The translations under genes were made by a program, and so were the position numbers. Source: Phoma sp. XZ068 (lineage: Eukaryota; Ascomycota; Dothideomycetes; Pleosporales; Didymellaceae). Taken from it: 64,000 bases of DNA. The stretch lies in the NCBI GenBank assembly GCA_004835665.1, contig RBKR01000009.1, positions 1,632,588 to 1,696,587 on the forward strand. Direction: 5' to 3'. This document shows positions 35,432 to 47,000 of this stretch, piece after piece (position 1 is the stretch's first letter; the number at the start of each line of letters is the position of its first letter). Under the pieces are notes generated by a model. It had not been told where the DNA came from. It worked only from the letters and a program-made list of their open reading frames with translations, and searched no databases.

Positions 35432-37549
35432 TTAGATGATGGCGAATTCCATGTCTTCGTCTTTGACATCCGCCGCCTTGAGCGCTTCACCATACATGAT
35501 TCCATGCATGTAACACTCCCCTACAAGAACATACTTGTCTCGAGCTGCCCTCCTTAAGATAATGGGCACCTCGGCGCCATACAGGATACAAACCAAATCT
35601 CCTTTCTTGGCCCTCATAGGGACCCAGCCTATTAGTCCCTTGTCTGTCCCTGCAAAGTGCCTTGATTGTGCCACTTTCAGGAAGCTATTCTGAGCACTAG
35701 AAGCCTTGAAACCATCATGTTTTCGAAATCACCTTGGAAGGTCTGTCCCTTGCAGAGCCACGCGTACGAAGGAGGCGACTGTTTCAGGGCTCAGCCCTTC
35801 GGGATAACTTAGACACTTCTGCCCAAACCATCCTCGATCAGACAGTAGAGTTCGCAAGAAGGGTTCCCAGTTCGGAGGCACATAAGTATCATACTTATAA
35901 TCGTATTTTTGGCCTTCTTTTAACAGGCGCAGGATCTCTCCAGCCTTAGCGATTGGACCAAGACCCCGAGTCGCTCTGTTCGTCGCTTCTATCCAGATGT
36001 CTCTTGCTTCTGCAATCATCTCTTTGTTGACCTGGAAGGAATGATACCATTCAGGTGTATTTCCGAATCGTTCTGTAGTTTCAGACATACCCAAGATCGG
36101 TGGGATGCTGACTGAGGTGTGACCGACTGTATGAAGCGTGTCAACTATCCTTCCCTTAAGATGTAGGACCGAATCTGAACCGGCTACTCTTGCTTGCGGA
36201 GCCGAGCCGGCACTGGCGTCAAACCTGTCAAGGTTGTGTCTACCAGTCAGGCTATGGTGAGGATCAAGCCTATCGAATTGAGGAACCCAAGACGGAGTCA
36301 AATGCTGACCGCCAGCTTTGTCTGAACTAGCCCCGAGAACCCGGAGGCTATTGTTGTGCAGTACCTCCCAGAGCGTGAAGTTCTTGAATACCACTTCTGC
36401 TGAGCTGGTGTACTCTGGCTTGATGTACTTGTGCATGACGTCTTGCCCTTTCATACCAAGCATACCAAAGGTCTTGTCACTTAGCCTCTCGCATTTCGAC
36501 GTTCGAGACTCTAAGATGAGATCCAATAGCTTGGGATCATCATCGACAGGGATCGGAGCTGGCCCACCAAGGCGGATCGGGTTACAAAGCCCTCTAACGA
36601 CGTTGTGAGCTGGGCCATAGCAAAATAATCGTGCCGAAGCCATCAATTGAACAGCCAATACCACATGTTCGATTAGTTTGTAGCCTGTAATTGCTTTGGT
36701 CGTTTCTTTGTACGCTTCCATACCAAGTACGACTCTTTGAAGCATGGCGCAAGGGATGGACTGGTTGCCACAGATAACGAGAGCCTTCTGCGCTAGGTCT
36801 GTCTCCTGGACAATCCACGCGCGAAGAAACTCGGGGCGAGAAAGCAGACAGTTGACCTGGTTCCAGCTAATCTCATCTTCGTTAACGGGAGACGCATTCC
36901 AACTCCATCCAAGGACGCTCAAGAGATAAGCCCACTTGAATTCCTGATCCAGCCGGTAAATGCACCGCACTGCCCGGTCGTCAGAAGGATCTGTTCTGCC
37001 TAGGTAAATGAATACCTGTTGGGCTTGAGTGTAGATATCGCGCATAAGGATGATCTGCTAAGCCTTCTCTTCATTATCATCCTGATTGATGCAGAGATTG
37101 TCAATCCAGAGTATTCGCTCGCGCGTTGGATACCGCAAGTCTGTCAAGGCATCGTAGAGATTCGTAGGGATATTTTTGGTAGTCCCCGAACACACTATTT
37201 CGCGGGTATCGTATGGGTCTCCCCACACATTCGATAAGGCTTCGTATCTGGTTCGCCAGGAGGGTTGAACATGGATAATTTGACACTGTATGTCAGCATT
37301 GCCGGTTCCTGACTGAAGAACAAGTAGGCGAATCTCTTTGTCTCGAGTGATTGACTTGCTTCGGTGGGATTCGGCGAAACACGATCTCGTTGGCAATCGC
37401 GCTGAAGAGACTGCAATCTTGTGGTGGTTCACAAGCATATGAAAGAAGGCGAACAGTGGCACAGACACCGGAGAGAAAGGCGAAGATCCTGTATCTACGT
37501 GGCAGATGCTTCCACTTGTAGCGTGAGCTACGGGCCAAGACGTCGTCAT
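35432..37549 (-). pseudogene. HET-domain (heterokaryon incompatibility) protein, decayed
   Basis: One continuous frame of 706 codons broken by only two stops: TAG at 37058-37060 and TGA at 35729-35731. The HET domain is clear: 'RYEALSNVWGDPYDTREI', 'IPTNLYDALTDLRYPTRERI', 'LWIDNLCINQDDNEEKA', then, after the TAG, 'QIILMRDIYTQAQQVFIYLG'. These are the conserved blocks of HET proteins, which trigger cell death after fusion of genetically different hyphae. A long C-terminal region follows, with 'FKNFTLWEVLHNNSLRVLG' and 'LHLKGRIVDTLHTVGHTS', typical of large HET proteins. A Gln codon and an Arg codon would restore the frame. The product as written would end at residue 163, inside the HET domain. 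Confidence 0.88.
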
Positions 37550-37706
37550 GGTCCTCGGAGGTTTCAGAATATCAAACCGCAGCTGTTAACCCATGCCGTT
37601 GTATAGACTACGTATTGTATCCCATACCACCGCGCAGTAGCTACTTCGGGCTGAATACTAAATATTCATGTTACACGGAGATGATCTCATATATAGCTGT
37701 ACGATA

Positions 37707-38400
37707 TCAACAAGTGCGTACAGGAGAGGCATACGATTGCTGTGGAAACAGAGCAACCAGCTCACTAGGCTGAGCAGCGAGTTTATGCCGGCAAACAAGC
37801 AGCTCGAATGCCTTTGGGGGACCCATATCCATTAATTCTCGCTCTTGCCACCCGAACTGAGCACCGCGCCGCAGCAACATATCCACAATCTGCAGGCTCC
37901 ACGGGTTCAGCGAGTAGGCCGCACGGATGGCCATGCTCAGCACTGAGATGCCGTTTCGATCTTTTGCGTTGGGAGACGACCCGTTGGCGAGTAGGAGCGT
38001 GGTGATGTTCACGTCGTCGCCAGTGCGCTTGTTGTCGTTCTGGTCCATGTGCACCCAGTCGTTTGACAGCGCGCAGTCTTGGTTGACGACCATGGCTAGG
38101 GCGAGGTTTGCGATCAGTGGCGATACGGTGTGTCTGGCGTGCTTGAAGAAAAGCTCGAGGATTGGCTTGCATCGCCGCTTGGTGGCGAGGATGAAGGGAT
38201 GCACCGTCCAGTCATGCGGAAGCAACGGACGACCTAGAGAGAGGAGGTATTCCACTACAATCCCCTTTTTGGCCGCGCAAGCCAGCTGTAAGACGACAAC
38301 AGCTAGAGGACCTTCGCGTTACAATCCAAGTCATGAAAGGTAAACTTATAGAGATCCTTGATTTGAATAGAAGGCTTACTCTTACTAGAATGCACTAACA
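37707..38400 (-). pseudogene. Ankyrin-repeat protein remnant
   Basis: The frame 38310-37707 reads 'PLAVVVLQLACAAKKGIVVEYLLSLG', then 'ITTLLLANGSSPNAKDRNGISVL', 'SMAIRAAYSLNPWSLQIVDMLLRRGA' and further ankyrin-like helices, ending at 37707. It has no ATG: an in-frame TAA lies just upstream of the first repeat, and the preceding ~110 bp continue as an open frame in another register ('DLYKFTFHDLDCNAK'), which suggests a 1-nt frameshift near 38305. Ankyrin repeats mediate protein binding. It lies directly upstream of the HET pseudogene on the same strand. Confidence 0.6.
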
Positions 38401-38407
38401 CTCTGCT

Positions 38408-38758
38408 ATGTACTTCAACATCACTAAGAGAGAAGACGGCTCTGTTAATCTCTGCCCCGTTAAGAGCCTGCTATTACTGTCTGATGCCAGTGCAGAAGCA
38501 GAAGAAGGCGATCGAAGAGTGTTGCAGGTACTGGCAAGCAGCCGTCGACTACAGCAAATAATGCAAACATCCTATTATGCCAAACTGCAGCACACGCCGC
38601 TATCTCGGGGCTCTAGTTTGGCATCTGCCTTTGATGATGGACTCGATGGAACTCGGACAGAGTTGGCTGATGAAGAGCACTACTCTCTGGTGCTCCTTCT
38701 GGCAGAATTGGCTTTGGCTGGAATTTTCATCATATATGGTATTCTATGTATGGGTTGA
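38408..38758 (+). CDS. Possible small membrane protein or gene fragment
   Basis: ATG-initiated, 116 aa. The N-terminal ~85 residues are polar ('MYFNITKREDGSVNLCPVKS'), followed by one strong hydrophobic segment ('LVLLLAELALAGIFIIYGIL'). Another frame continues with more hydrophobic sequence to 38963, so this could be the end of a membrane protein with a frameshift. No family recognised. It overlaps the 5' side of the ankyrin remnant head to head. Confidence 0.3.
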   Translation: MYFNITKREDGSVNLCPVKSLLLLSDASAEAEEGDRRVLQVLASSRRLQQIMQTSYYAKLQHTPLSRGSSLASAFDDGLDGTRTELADEEHYSLVLLLAELALAGIFIIYGILCMG

Positions 38759-39060
38759 CCCTTCGGCACTAGATTGCGCAACTTCCTTGCTAGCTCTATG
38801 CTCTATGATCCTCCCCTTTATTGCACGACGTTTTTGTATTAGCAGGCAAATTATAATTAACACTATGATTGCGACAATGATAACAACTAAACTGATAAGA
38901 ACTAGTCTATTAATATCCTTTCTGGTCGTGCAGCTTCCGCCGAACCGTAGGATCTTGCATTAAGCCCTTTATTGAACTCACCTGGCAGTCTAACTTAAGA
39001 CGTATGAGCTACCAACTTGGCACTTCATACTCCGCCCTCCGAGCACTCGACATTACTACC

Positions 39061-39771
39061 ATGGCGCCCCGCGCCGTCCACTTCATCCGCCACGCCGAAG
39101 GCTATCACAACTCCGCGCACAATGAGGATATACCTGATCCTGACCTGACACCCCAAGGCCAGGAACAATGCAAGCACGTCTCTACTATCTTCCCCTACTT
39201 CGACTGCATCGACCTCGTCTGCGCCAGCCCCATCTGCTGCGCCATCCAAACGGCCCTCATCACTACAGAACCCTACCTCTAATCCGGCACACACAAGATC
39301 CTAGCGCTGCCGCTCGCCCAAGAAGCCACCGACAAGCCCGCCAACACACCCAGCGCCCTCACCCAGCTCAAGCAAGAGTTCGGCGACCGCGTCGACTGGC
39401 GACGATGCATGGACGTGTACGTCGACTACGACTCCAATGCTGGCACCTTCGCGCCCGACGCCAAGTCACTGCGCGCCCGGGCGCTGGAACTCCGTCGCTT
39501 CCTGCGCGATCGCGACGAGAAGGAGATTGTGGTTGTGTTGCATGGAGATTTTCTGCACTATGTGACGGGCGACTTGCATGAGGATGGGAGCCAGGCGAAG
39601 GGCGATTGGGAGAACACGGAGTTCAGGAGCTATCGGTTCTTTCCTGAGGGAAGCGAGGATGCGACGTTGAAGGAGACGGAGGAGAGGGTGGGGATGCGCA
39701 ATGCGAAGGGGGGTGGGGAGCATATTAATTTGGGGAGAGGGAAGAGGGTAAGGGGTGACGATATGATGTAG
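39061..39771 (+). pseudogene. Histidine phosphatase (phosphoglycerate-mutase-like), one nonsense codon
   Basis: Single frame of 237 codons with one interruption, TAA at 39280-39282 ('EPYL*SGTHK'). The phosphohistidine motif is 'HFIRHAEGYHN' and the second catalytic His is in 'VVVLHGDFLHYVTGD'. 'DPDLTPQGQEQC' and 'ILALPLAQEATDKP' are as in fungal members of the superfamily, which remove phosphate from small metabolites. A C-to-T change at a CAA codon would explain the stop. Everything downstream is still well conserved, so the lesion is recent or could be a sequencing error. I see no intron that would remove it. Confidence 0.82.
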
Positions 39772-39992
39772 AGTGTGTAGCGAAGGTAGCAGGAAGAAAG
39801 CCATTTCAGATGATTTGAAAGGAGTCTAAGCTGAGAAACAAGAGTGTAATACTGCAGTCATCGTACATGTACATGGTGGACTTTTCTCTAGTAGCCCCAC
39901 TGCATATCGAACCTTGTGCTACTCATAGCCGAGCCGCTTCCACGCGTGACCCGCTCTACCGCGACTCGAGTGAGTATCCAGCAGCACTGAAA

Positions 39993-40766
39993 CTACGCCT
40001 CGAATGGTGTCGCAACAGCCTCACGCTTCATGAGCCCGTTGGGGTTCCAGGGAACGGTGACCAACTTCCATACAGTGTCGCAGTTGGACGAGTCCGCAGG
40101 GCTAATCTGAAGCTCCTCCTTATCGTAGATGCGGATGTCGACAATGTCGTCTCGGTCGCCACGGGTAAGCGTGCACTGCTTGAATCCGACCAGATTCTTG
40201 TTCCCGGCCTCTTTTGGTTTCGCCATGATTACCCCGGCAGCGGCCTTTGCGAATTGGAAAAAGATATCACTCGGTTTGATTGTGCCAGCCGCCATCTTGA
40301 GGACTGTCGCCCACTGCATTCCCGCCTTGGCAATCGGGTCGCTGAGCACCTTGTTAACTTGGAAAAGGAGTTCGCCTCCCAGCCCGGTCATGAACTCGTC
40401 GACTAAGCCCTGAGCGTTGGCTGGCTTGGTCGTCCGGAACTTTATCTTTCCTATGCTCGCACCGTCGGTCATCGGCTCGCCGAGTACGGTCCACCCGACC
40501 TGCCACCAGTCCGCTCCCATGTGTCCAGTCAGGTATTCGACTTCCATCGAGGCTTCGGTGGTTGCGCCTGGAGCAACATTGGTCCACGTGTGCTCTTCTG
40601 TGTTGCGCTGCCCGAAAATGGTGCCGTAGGCGTGGTTCACCTTGACGGCAGAAAGGTGCATGGACGACTTGTTTTCGATGCGGACTTTGGTGTGTCGCAC
40701 GGTGGAGCCCAGGGCGAGTGGGAGAAGGCAGCAGAGGTATGCGAGGGCGCAAGTGAGCTTCGCCAT
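39993..40766 (-). CDS. Secreted protein resembling the Up-regulated-in-Daf-2 family
   Basis: Single exon from ATG at 40766, 257 aa. Signal peptide MAKLTCALAYLCCLLPLALG. The following ~90 residues ('RHTKVRIENKSSMHLSAVKV', 'HTWTNVAPGATTEASMEVEY', 'ADWWQVGWTVLG') form a beta-rich pattern that resembles the Up-regulated-in-Daf-2 domain found in many secreted fungal proteins of unknown function. The second half ('GLGGELLFQVNKVLSDPIAK', 'CTLTRGDRDDIVDIRIYDKE') is less familiar. No catalytic residues are evident. Family assignment is from memory and moderate. Confidence 0.65.
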   Translation of the reverse strand: MAKLTCALAYLCCLLPLALGSTVRHTKVRIENKSSMHLSAVKVNHAYGTIFGQRNTEEHTWTNVAPGATTEASMEVEYLTGHMGADWWQVGWTVLGEPMTDGASIGKIKFRTTKPANAQGLVDEFMTGLGGELLFQVNKVLSDPIAKAGMQWATVLKMAAGTIKPSDIFFQFAKAAAGVIMAKPKEAGNKNLVGFKQCTLTRGDRDDIVDIRIYDKEELQISPADSSNCDTVWKLVTVPWNPNGLMKREAVATPFEA

Positions 40767-42378
40767 TTTGATTGTGAAAGGCGACAAGCTTGTCGGTTCG
40801 TGAAAGTCGAGTGAAGAGTCAGGTATCGAGTCGAGTTTCTTGCTGTGAGTTTTGCGTTCGTTGGTGATGCAGCAGCAAGAGGCAGAGTCGAGCTGAAGAT
40901 TGAGAGGCTGGTATGTGAGGAGTGAGTATCTTCACTTCCAGAAGCACCAGACTCTTATGTATTCACTTGGTGGCAGTGCAATCCGTGTGTCCATCGACGA
41001 GTGGGTTCAGCAGACCCGTCAAGCCAAGCCAGGCAGACTCACAAGCTTGTAAATTTAAAGTGAGCTGATGTGAGATCGTCCTACAGCTCGTCCACGGTAT
41101 GAGAAGCAGCCCTGCTTCTGAGGGTTCCTTGCGCGACAGCGCATGTGCGCCACGGCAAAGCCAGCTCTACTCGCAACGTCCGTTGGTAATTCTGCAGTTG
41201 CGCAGACGTACAGGTGCGCTGCGCGGGCGCATGAGGCGGTGAAGTGTCTTGGTAACCCCAGTAGGGCCATGACCTGATCTTGAGAACCGCCAATCACATC
41301 GTGCATGGAGATTCAGCCCGATCGTAACACAAGCTGAAGCAGCCCTGCTCTCGAGCCTCTCCCGCCCCGCGGTGGCGCACTTGCGGCTGAAGCCCGTCTG
41401 CAACGTCCTCTATTTTTAACGCTGTGGTCGTATGTAATTTTGTTTGCGAGGCTGTGCTCTCGCGCATGATTTGCCAATGTGCCAACGCGAGTGCGATTCT
41501 GCCAATCAGAGCGTATGTACCAGATTCTAGCACCACCACACTACATCAACCCTAAAAAGCTCCATGCGAACATTATCTCCTTGTAGCCCAGTGTACCATC
41601 ATCTTATTGTCAGCCCAGCGTACTCAAGACGTTCTCCAAACATGTTTGAGGCACTCTGATATCATTATTGGAAGCCTCACTGCTCTAGTCTTAATCCCAG
41701 GTCCCAAAGAGAGTCGATCTGGGAAGCAGGCCCATGTAGCATGCTGTTTTCGCTTTCCACAACACGTCCATTTCGCGCAAGGCTCTGTCGTGCGAACCGC
41801 AAATGGCGCGCCGCTACAGCGAGTACACAGTGCAGTATGTGCGCGCTGCCCGCCCAACGCCTATCGAGATAACTGCTGAACAGAGAAGATGTTCGGTGAA
41901 GAGCACTGCGACTCCACACAGACCCCAGCCGACAACGACGAACACCTGTAAGCCTTCGATCCTAGAGGCGGAAACGATGTCGCATTCGCATGCTTACCGT
42001 AGGTACCTGCCAGCAAGATCAGCAACAACCCCGCGGCGGCAGTAGCGACGCAGATCAGGACAATCTTTAAGGTTATCGGCTACGGCATAATAGTAGGCAT
42101 TGGCGGAGGCGTCCCTATCCCAGGGCCCTACTTGGGATCCCCTGACCCCAGATAATCTGGTGCTGCAATATACACATTTAACTAGGTTCAATTCGTCACG
42201 GGGGGCTCATCCCAGAAGACTTCAGGGTGCTAGACCAGTTAGGTTCCCGCTGTCCAATAGCTCCAAAACTCAGATATGTTAATCAGCGCGTCAAGCTGCA
42301 CGTTAACACCTAATATATATAAGATTAGCAATTTGTGCTACAAATTGGGAAAATTATAGCCTGTGCATAGTCTCTATA
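40767..42378. other. Intergenic, with an imperfect direct repeat
   Basis: No supportable gene. The 14-mer GAAGCAGCCCTGCT occurs at 41103-41116 and 41336-41349, each followed 64-70 bp later by GCAACGTCC, with G/C-rich similar sequence between, so a ~75-bp segment is duplicated about 230 bp apart. Overlapping minus-strand frames here follow that duplication and are probably not genes. Confidence 0.45.
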
Positions 42379-42541
42379 TTGCAAAAATTGCAATATCTGC
42401 AACATCTACCCAATTGCAAAAATTGCAATATCTGCAACATCTACCCAATTGCAAAAATTGCAATATCTGCAACATCTACCTAATTGCAAAAATTACAATA
42501 TCTGCAACATCTACCTAATCGCAGAAGTTGCAATATCTGCG
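42379..42541. repeat. 35-bp tandem repeat, about 4.6 copies
   Basis: A 35-bp unit beginning TTGCAAAAATTGCAATATCT starts at 42379, 42414, 42449, 42484 and 42519 (partial). The first three copies are near-identical; the last two diverge, mostly by transitions. It lies exactly at the border between normal-composition DNA and the AT-rich block. Confidence 0.92.
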
Positions 42542-43524
42542 TATTTTACTCTAACCCTACTACCAAGATAAAGACAATTAACTTTCTATATATAAAATTA
42601 GTGCTATATTAAATAAGATCTATATATTAGAGACAGTAACAGATTATAAGATTAACTATTACTATCCCTTAAACACCCTCTATTCCTTTATAGACAACTA
42701 TATTATAATAGAAAAACTAAGTTTAATCTATCTATACTATATACTAGTAGGTATTCTAGATATATCTAATATAGAGTGTTAGTCCTCTATATAACTATAT
42801 CTATACTATATTAGTACTATTCTAATTATTATAGTTTAAACTTACCCCTCTAAAAGGCTTAGTAGGTTTATACCTTATAGCTTATTAAGCTCTTCTAGAA
42901 ATAAAAACTTAGCTAGAGGCTTAGTCTCTTCTATATAGGTAAAGAATAGTAGCTCTATATAGAATACTATAGGAGTAATATCTAAATTATACTCTACTAG
43001 TATCTTAATCTACTAACTAACTCTAGTCTAAAATAAATACTTCTCTAGAAAGCTATTTACTAATCTAGATAAAAGTATAAAGATAGTAGGTGTTCTAAAA
43101 TACCTTTTAAGTATATTCTATTTCTTTCTCTAGTCTAAGAAATTTCTAAAGGTATTCTATAGAGAACTATCTACTTCTTTTATTAGGTACTAACCTAGGT
43201 CTATTATATATATTATTATAAATAGGTGCTCTTTTATAACTATATTATATTATCTCCCTCTAGCCCTAGTACCTTCTTTTTATTACTAAATTTTACTCTT
43301 AAGCTAAGTATACTCTTTATAAAGGATATTTATTTTCTAGTAATAATATATATAATCTATAATACTATTAACCTAGATTTTCTATATATTAAAAAACTTC
43401 TCTTAGAAGGCTTTAGTTATAAGTAATATTAAACCTACCTTATCTACCTGCTACTATAGCAGATGCTATAAGGTTACTATCTACTATATATTCTAGACTA
43501 TAACTAAATTTTAACTTACTATAG
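42542..43524. repeat. RIP-mutated AT-rich sequence of unknown origin
   Basis: Extremely TpA-rich and CpA/TpG-poor, full of stops in all frames, hence RIP-degraded repeat DNA. It lies outside the left LTR and I cannot assign it to an element. Confidence 0.7.
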
Positions 43525-44011
43525 TGCTATTATAATCTTAGAGGAAGAGATATAGTATAACAAAGTTATAGTTATAGATTAACAGTATAGGGCTAGGAAG
43601 ACTATATAATATCCTATAATTCTATAGAAATAAACTATGCTAAGAGTATAAGATAGTATAAGACACTATATATATATTCTATAAAAACTATAAACTACTT
43701 ATAGAAACTATAGGGCCTCCTATAGGACTTTATAGAATATTATAAGAAATATAGGATACTCCTTAGTATATAGTAATTAGAAATACTACCCTTATAGTAT
43801 TATATTTAACCTTATTAATTAACTTTATTATTAGAACTTAACTTAACTTTTAAGCTAGATAGATTAACTATCTATACTACTTATTATTAACCCTATAGTT
43901 GTTATAGTATTTTACTAGGCATTTATACTAACCCCCTCCTATACTAGTACTTATCCTAGAGAACTAACCTTAGAAGTATTTATAAGCTTTACTTAGTTTA
44001 TAACCTTAATA
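43525..44011 (+). repeat. Left LTR
   Basis: 487 bp, aligned by eye to 49852-50335 with a 3-bp insertion near its start and scattered transitions. Probable original ends TG...CA; the 3' end now reads AATA, as expected if CA mutated to TA. Confidence 0.88.
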
Positions 44012-47000
44012 TTTTAAATACCTCTAAGATAAGTACTACTTTAGGAACCTAAGTTACTCCTACTAGCTTATACTCTAATATTAATATAAGAGAAGAAACT
44101 ATTACTGCTAATACTATTAATATTAAGTAACTTAATCTCTATAAGGGAGACTACAGCAAGCTAGATAACTAGTTAATATAATAAGACCTATTCTTTATAT
44201 TCTAAGGAGACAAGGTAGAAGCTAAGAAGAGGGTTACCTTAGTAGTAAGCTATATATATAGGAAAGCATTTACCTAGATTAAACCTTTTATTTAACTCTA
44301 TAGTAAGGATAATACTTCTAATAAGGTTAATATATAGATAGAAGATTTTAATACCTTTAAGGATAAGATCTACCTAATCTTTAGAGTATTAAACAAACCT
44401 ACTATTACTAGGCAAGATATCTAATATATTTAATAGACTTAATCTGCTACTAATTATACTACTAAGTTCTAGTAACTTATAGCTAATATAGACTAGGATA
44501 ATACTATATTAACTATAATATTTTACTAAGAACTTAAGCCTAAGGTTAAGGAGAAACTAATATATACTAGTACTAGTATAGAAACCTTAGACAACCTTAT
44601 TAATATAGCAATTAATCTTAATATTAAACTATATAAGCTCTAATAAGAGCTGTATAATAATCTATATACTTAAGCTATAGGCTATCTATCTTAACTATAA
44701 TATAACTAATAGAATAACTATATATATTATAGTAACTATAGAAACAGCTACTAACCTAATATAAGTTACTATATTTATAGTAACACTTAGAGTAGGTACT
44801 ATAGACCTAAGGTAATAGACCTATCTAATATAAATAAGAGACTAATAACTATAAAACTATAATAGAATAAAAGGAAGAGATATAATAATAATAAGAGTAA
44901 TAAGGGCAATACCTATTATAACTATAGTAAACTAGGCTACTTTACTAGAGACTATTACTAGAATAAAGTATTCTAATAGATTAATATATTAGCTAGTAGG
45001 CTAGAAGGCAAGAATACTAGTAATAAATAGAAAATTCTTACTAATAGAATTAGATAACTTATAGAGGATCTAGAATTAGGATATAACAAAGACAATAAAC
45101 TAGAAATTATATATAAACTAGCACCTTTAAGGTTATAGGTATATAAACACCCTTATAGCTATAAAACTATAATTATATAGATATTAAGAGAGGAATATCT
45201 TAAACTTCTAGAAGCTTCTAGTATAACTATAACTTTATACTATAGACCTAGAGTAACCTAGATACCTAATACTAAGAATAATATACTATAGCTACCTAGA
45301 TAATACCTAGAGAATAATAAGGATTAAGATAAAGTAGTATATTCTACTATAGTATAATATAGGGCGCAATATAATATACGCTAATAAGAATATAAGCAAT
45401 ATAAAGCTAAGAAAGCTAATAATAAAGCCTATACTAAGCTATATTAAGACCTAATTATTCCCTCTATTAAGGTAGATAATAATAAAGAAAATTAGTATAA
45501 TAAGTTATATAAGGAATACTAACAATATTATTAACTAGAAGTATACTAAAACTAGGACTATAATTACCTAGAACCTAATTATAGCCTAGACTCTAGGAAC
45601 CTATACTATAGAGTACTATTATAGATAGTATACTACTATAATAGGTACTAGACGTATTACTTAGAGAAACTTAATTTAGAATAGTTTCTAAAGAGACGTC
45701 TATATAAACTATAATAAAAAGATTATAAGGAGGACTACTATATACTACACCTAATAGATAAATATAATAACTAATACTTTTCTAGCTAGAATAAGTCTAA
45801 GTATAGATAATAAGGACTAGTAGTAAATAAGTAATACTTTAATTAGTATTAGCAGACCTACCTTAACCTCTACTATAAGACCTATAAAGGAAAGAAGTAA
45901 AGTAATAGCTTTAGATAAGAGAATCCTTTTTTAGGGTAGTACTAGCAGGCACTAGAAATTAATTTATTAATAGTATTAAAAGTAATTACTAACTAATTAA
46001 ATTACCTATTAAGGTAAATAAAAGATAGATAAAGGCACTCTTAAACTCTAGAGTATAGTCTAATTATATCTCTTTATAAGCAGTGTAGCTAGCTAGACTA
46101 TACTCTACTTAAAAGATAATACTCTACTTACTTAGAGTAGCTAATAGAGAACTAATACTAGAGGAATCTAAGATTATATATAAGGTAACTATAGTACCTC
46201 TCTAGATCTATAGACACTATAAGGAAATAACTCTAGACACTTTTAGAATAGCTACTTATAATATTATATTAGGACTTCTATAGTTAAGAAAGCATAATCT
46301 AGATATTAATTAAAAGAATTAATAGCTTTTATTAAGTTAATATAAATATAGTACTACTATATTATAGCCTATATAGTTTATAATATAACTAGTAGATAAG
46401 AAGGAGATTAATAATATCTCTTTAATATATAAGATATGCTAAAATAGAGTAGTTAACTATACAGATATAGAATACCCTACTAGTTATAAAGTAATAGTTA
46501 AGAAAAAGAATAGTGCACCTCCTAATATCCTAGATAAATATAAAAGTTATATAGAACTCTTCTATAATAAGAAAACTATAAAGATATTACTATAGTATAA
46601 GCCCTAGAATTATAAGATTAAGCTCTAGAAAGGAAAAGAACTACCTTTTAGGCCTATATATAGAATATCTAAGAAAGAACTTAGTATACTTAAGAAATAT
46701 ATTAATAAGAACCTTAAGAAGAGATTTATATAAGAATTAGAATTACTAGCAGGATTTCTAGTCCTCTTTATACTAAAGAAAGATAGTAAATTATAAATAT
46801 ATATTAACTACTAGAAACTTAATAATATTATAATTAAGAATTAGTACCTATTACTAAATATTAAGGAATTATAAGATTAGTTATCTAGAGTATAATACTT
46901 TACTATACTTAATTTATATAGAGTATACAACCTTATATATATAAAGGAAGGCAAAGAATAGAAGACTATATTTAAAATATACTATAGTTATTATAAGTAT

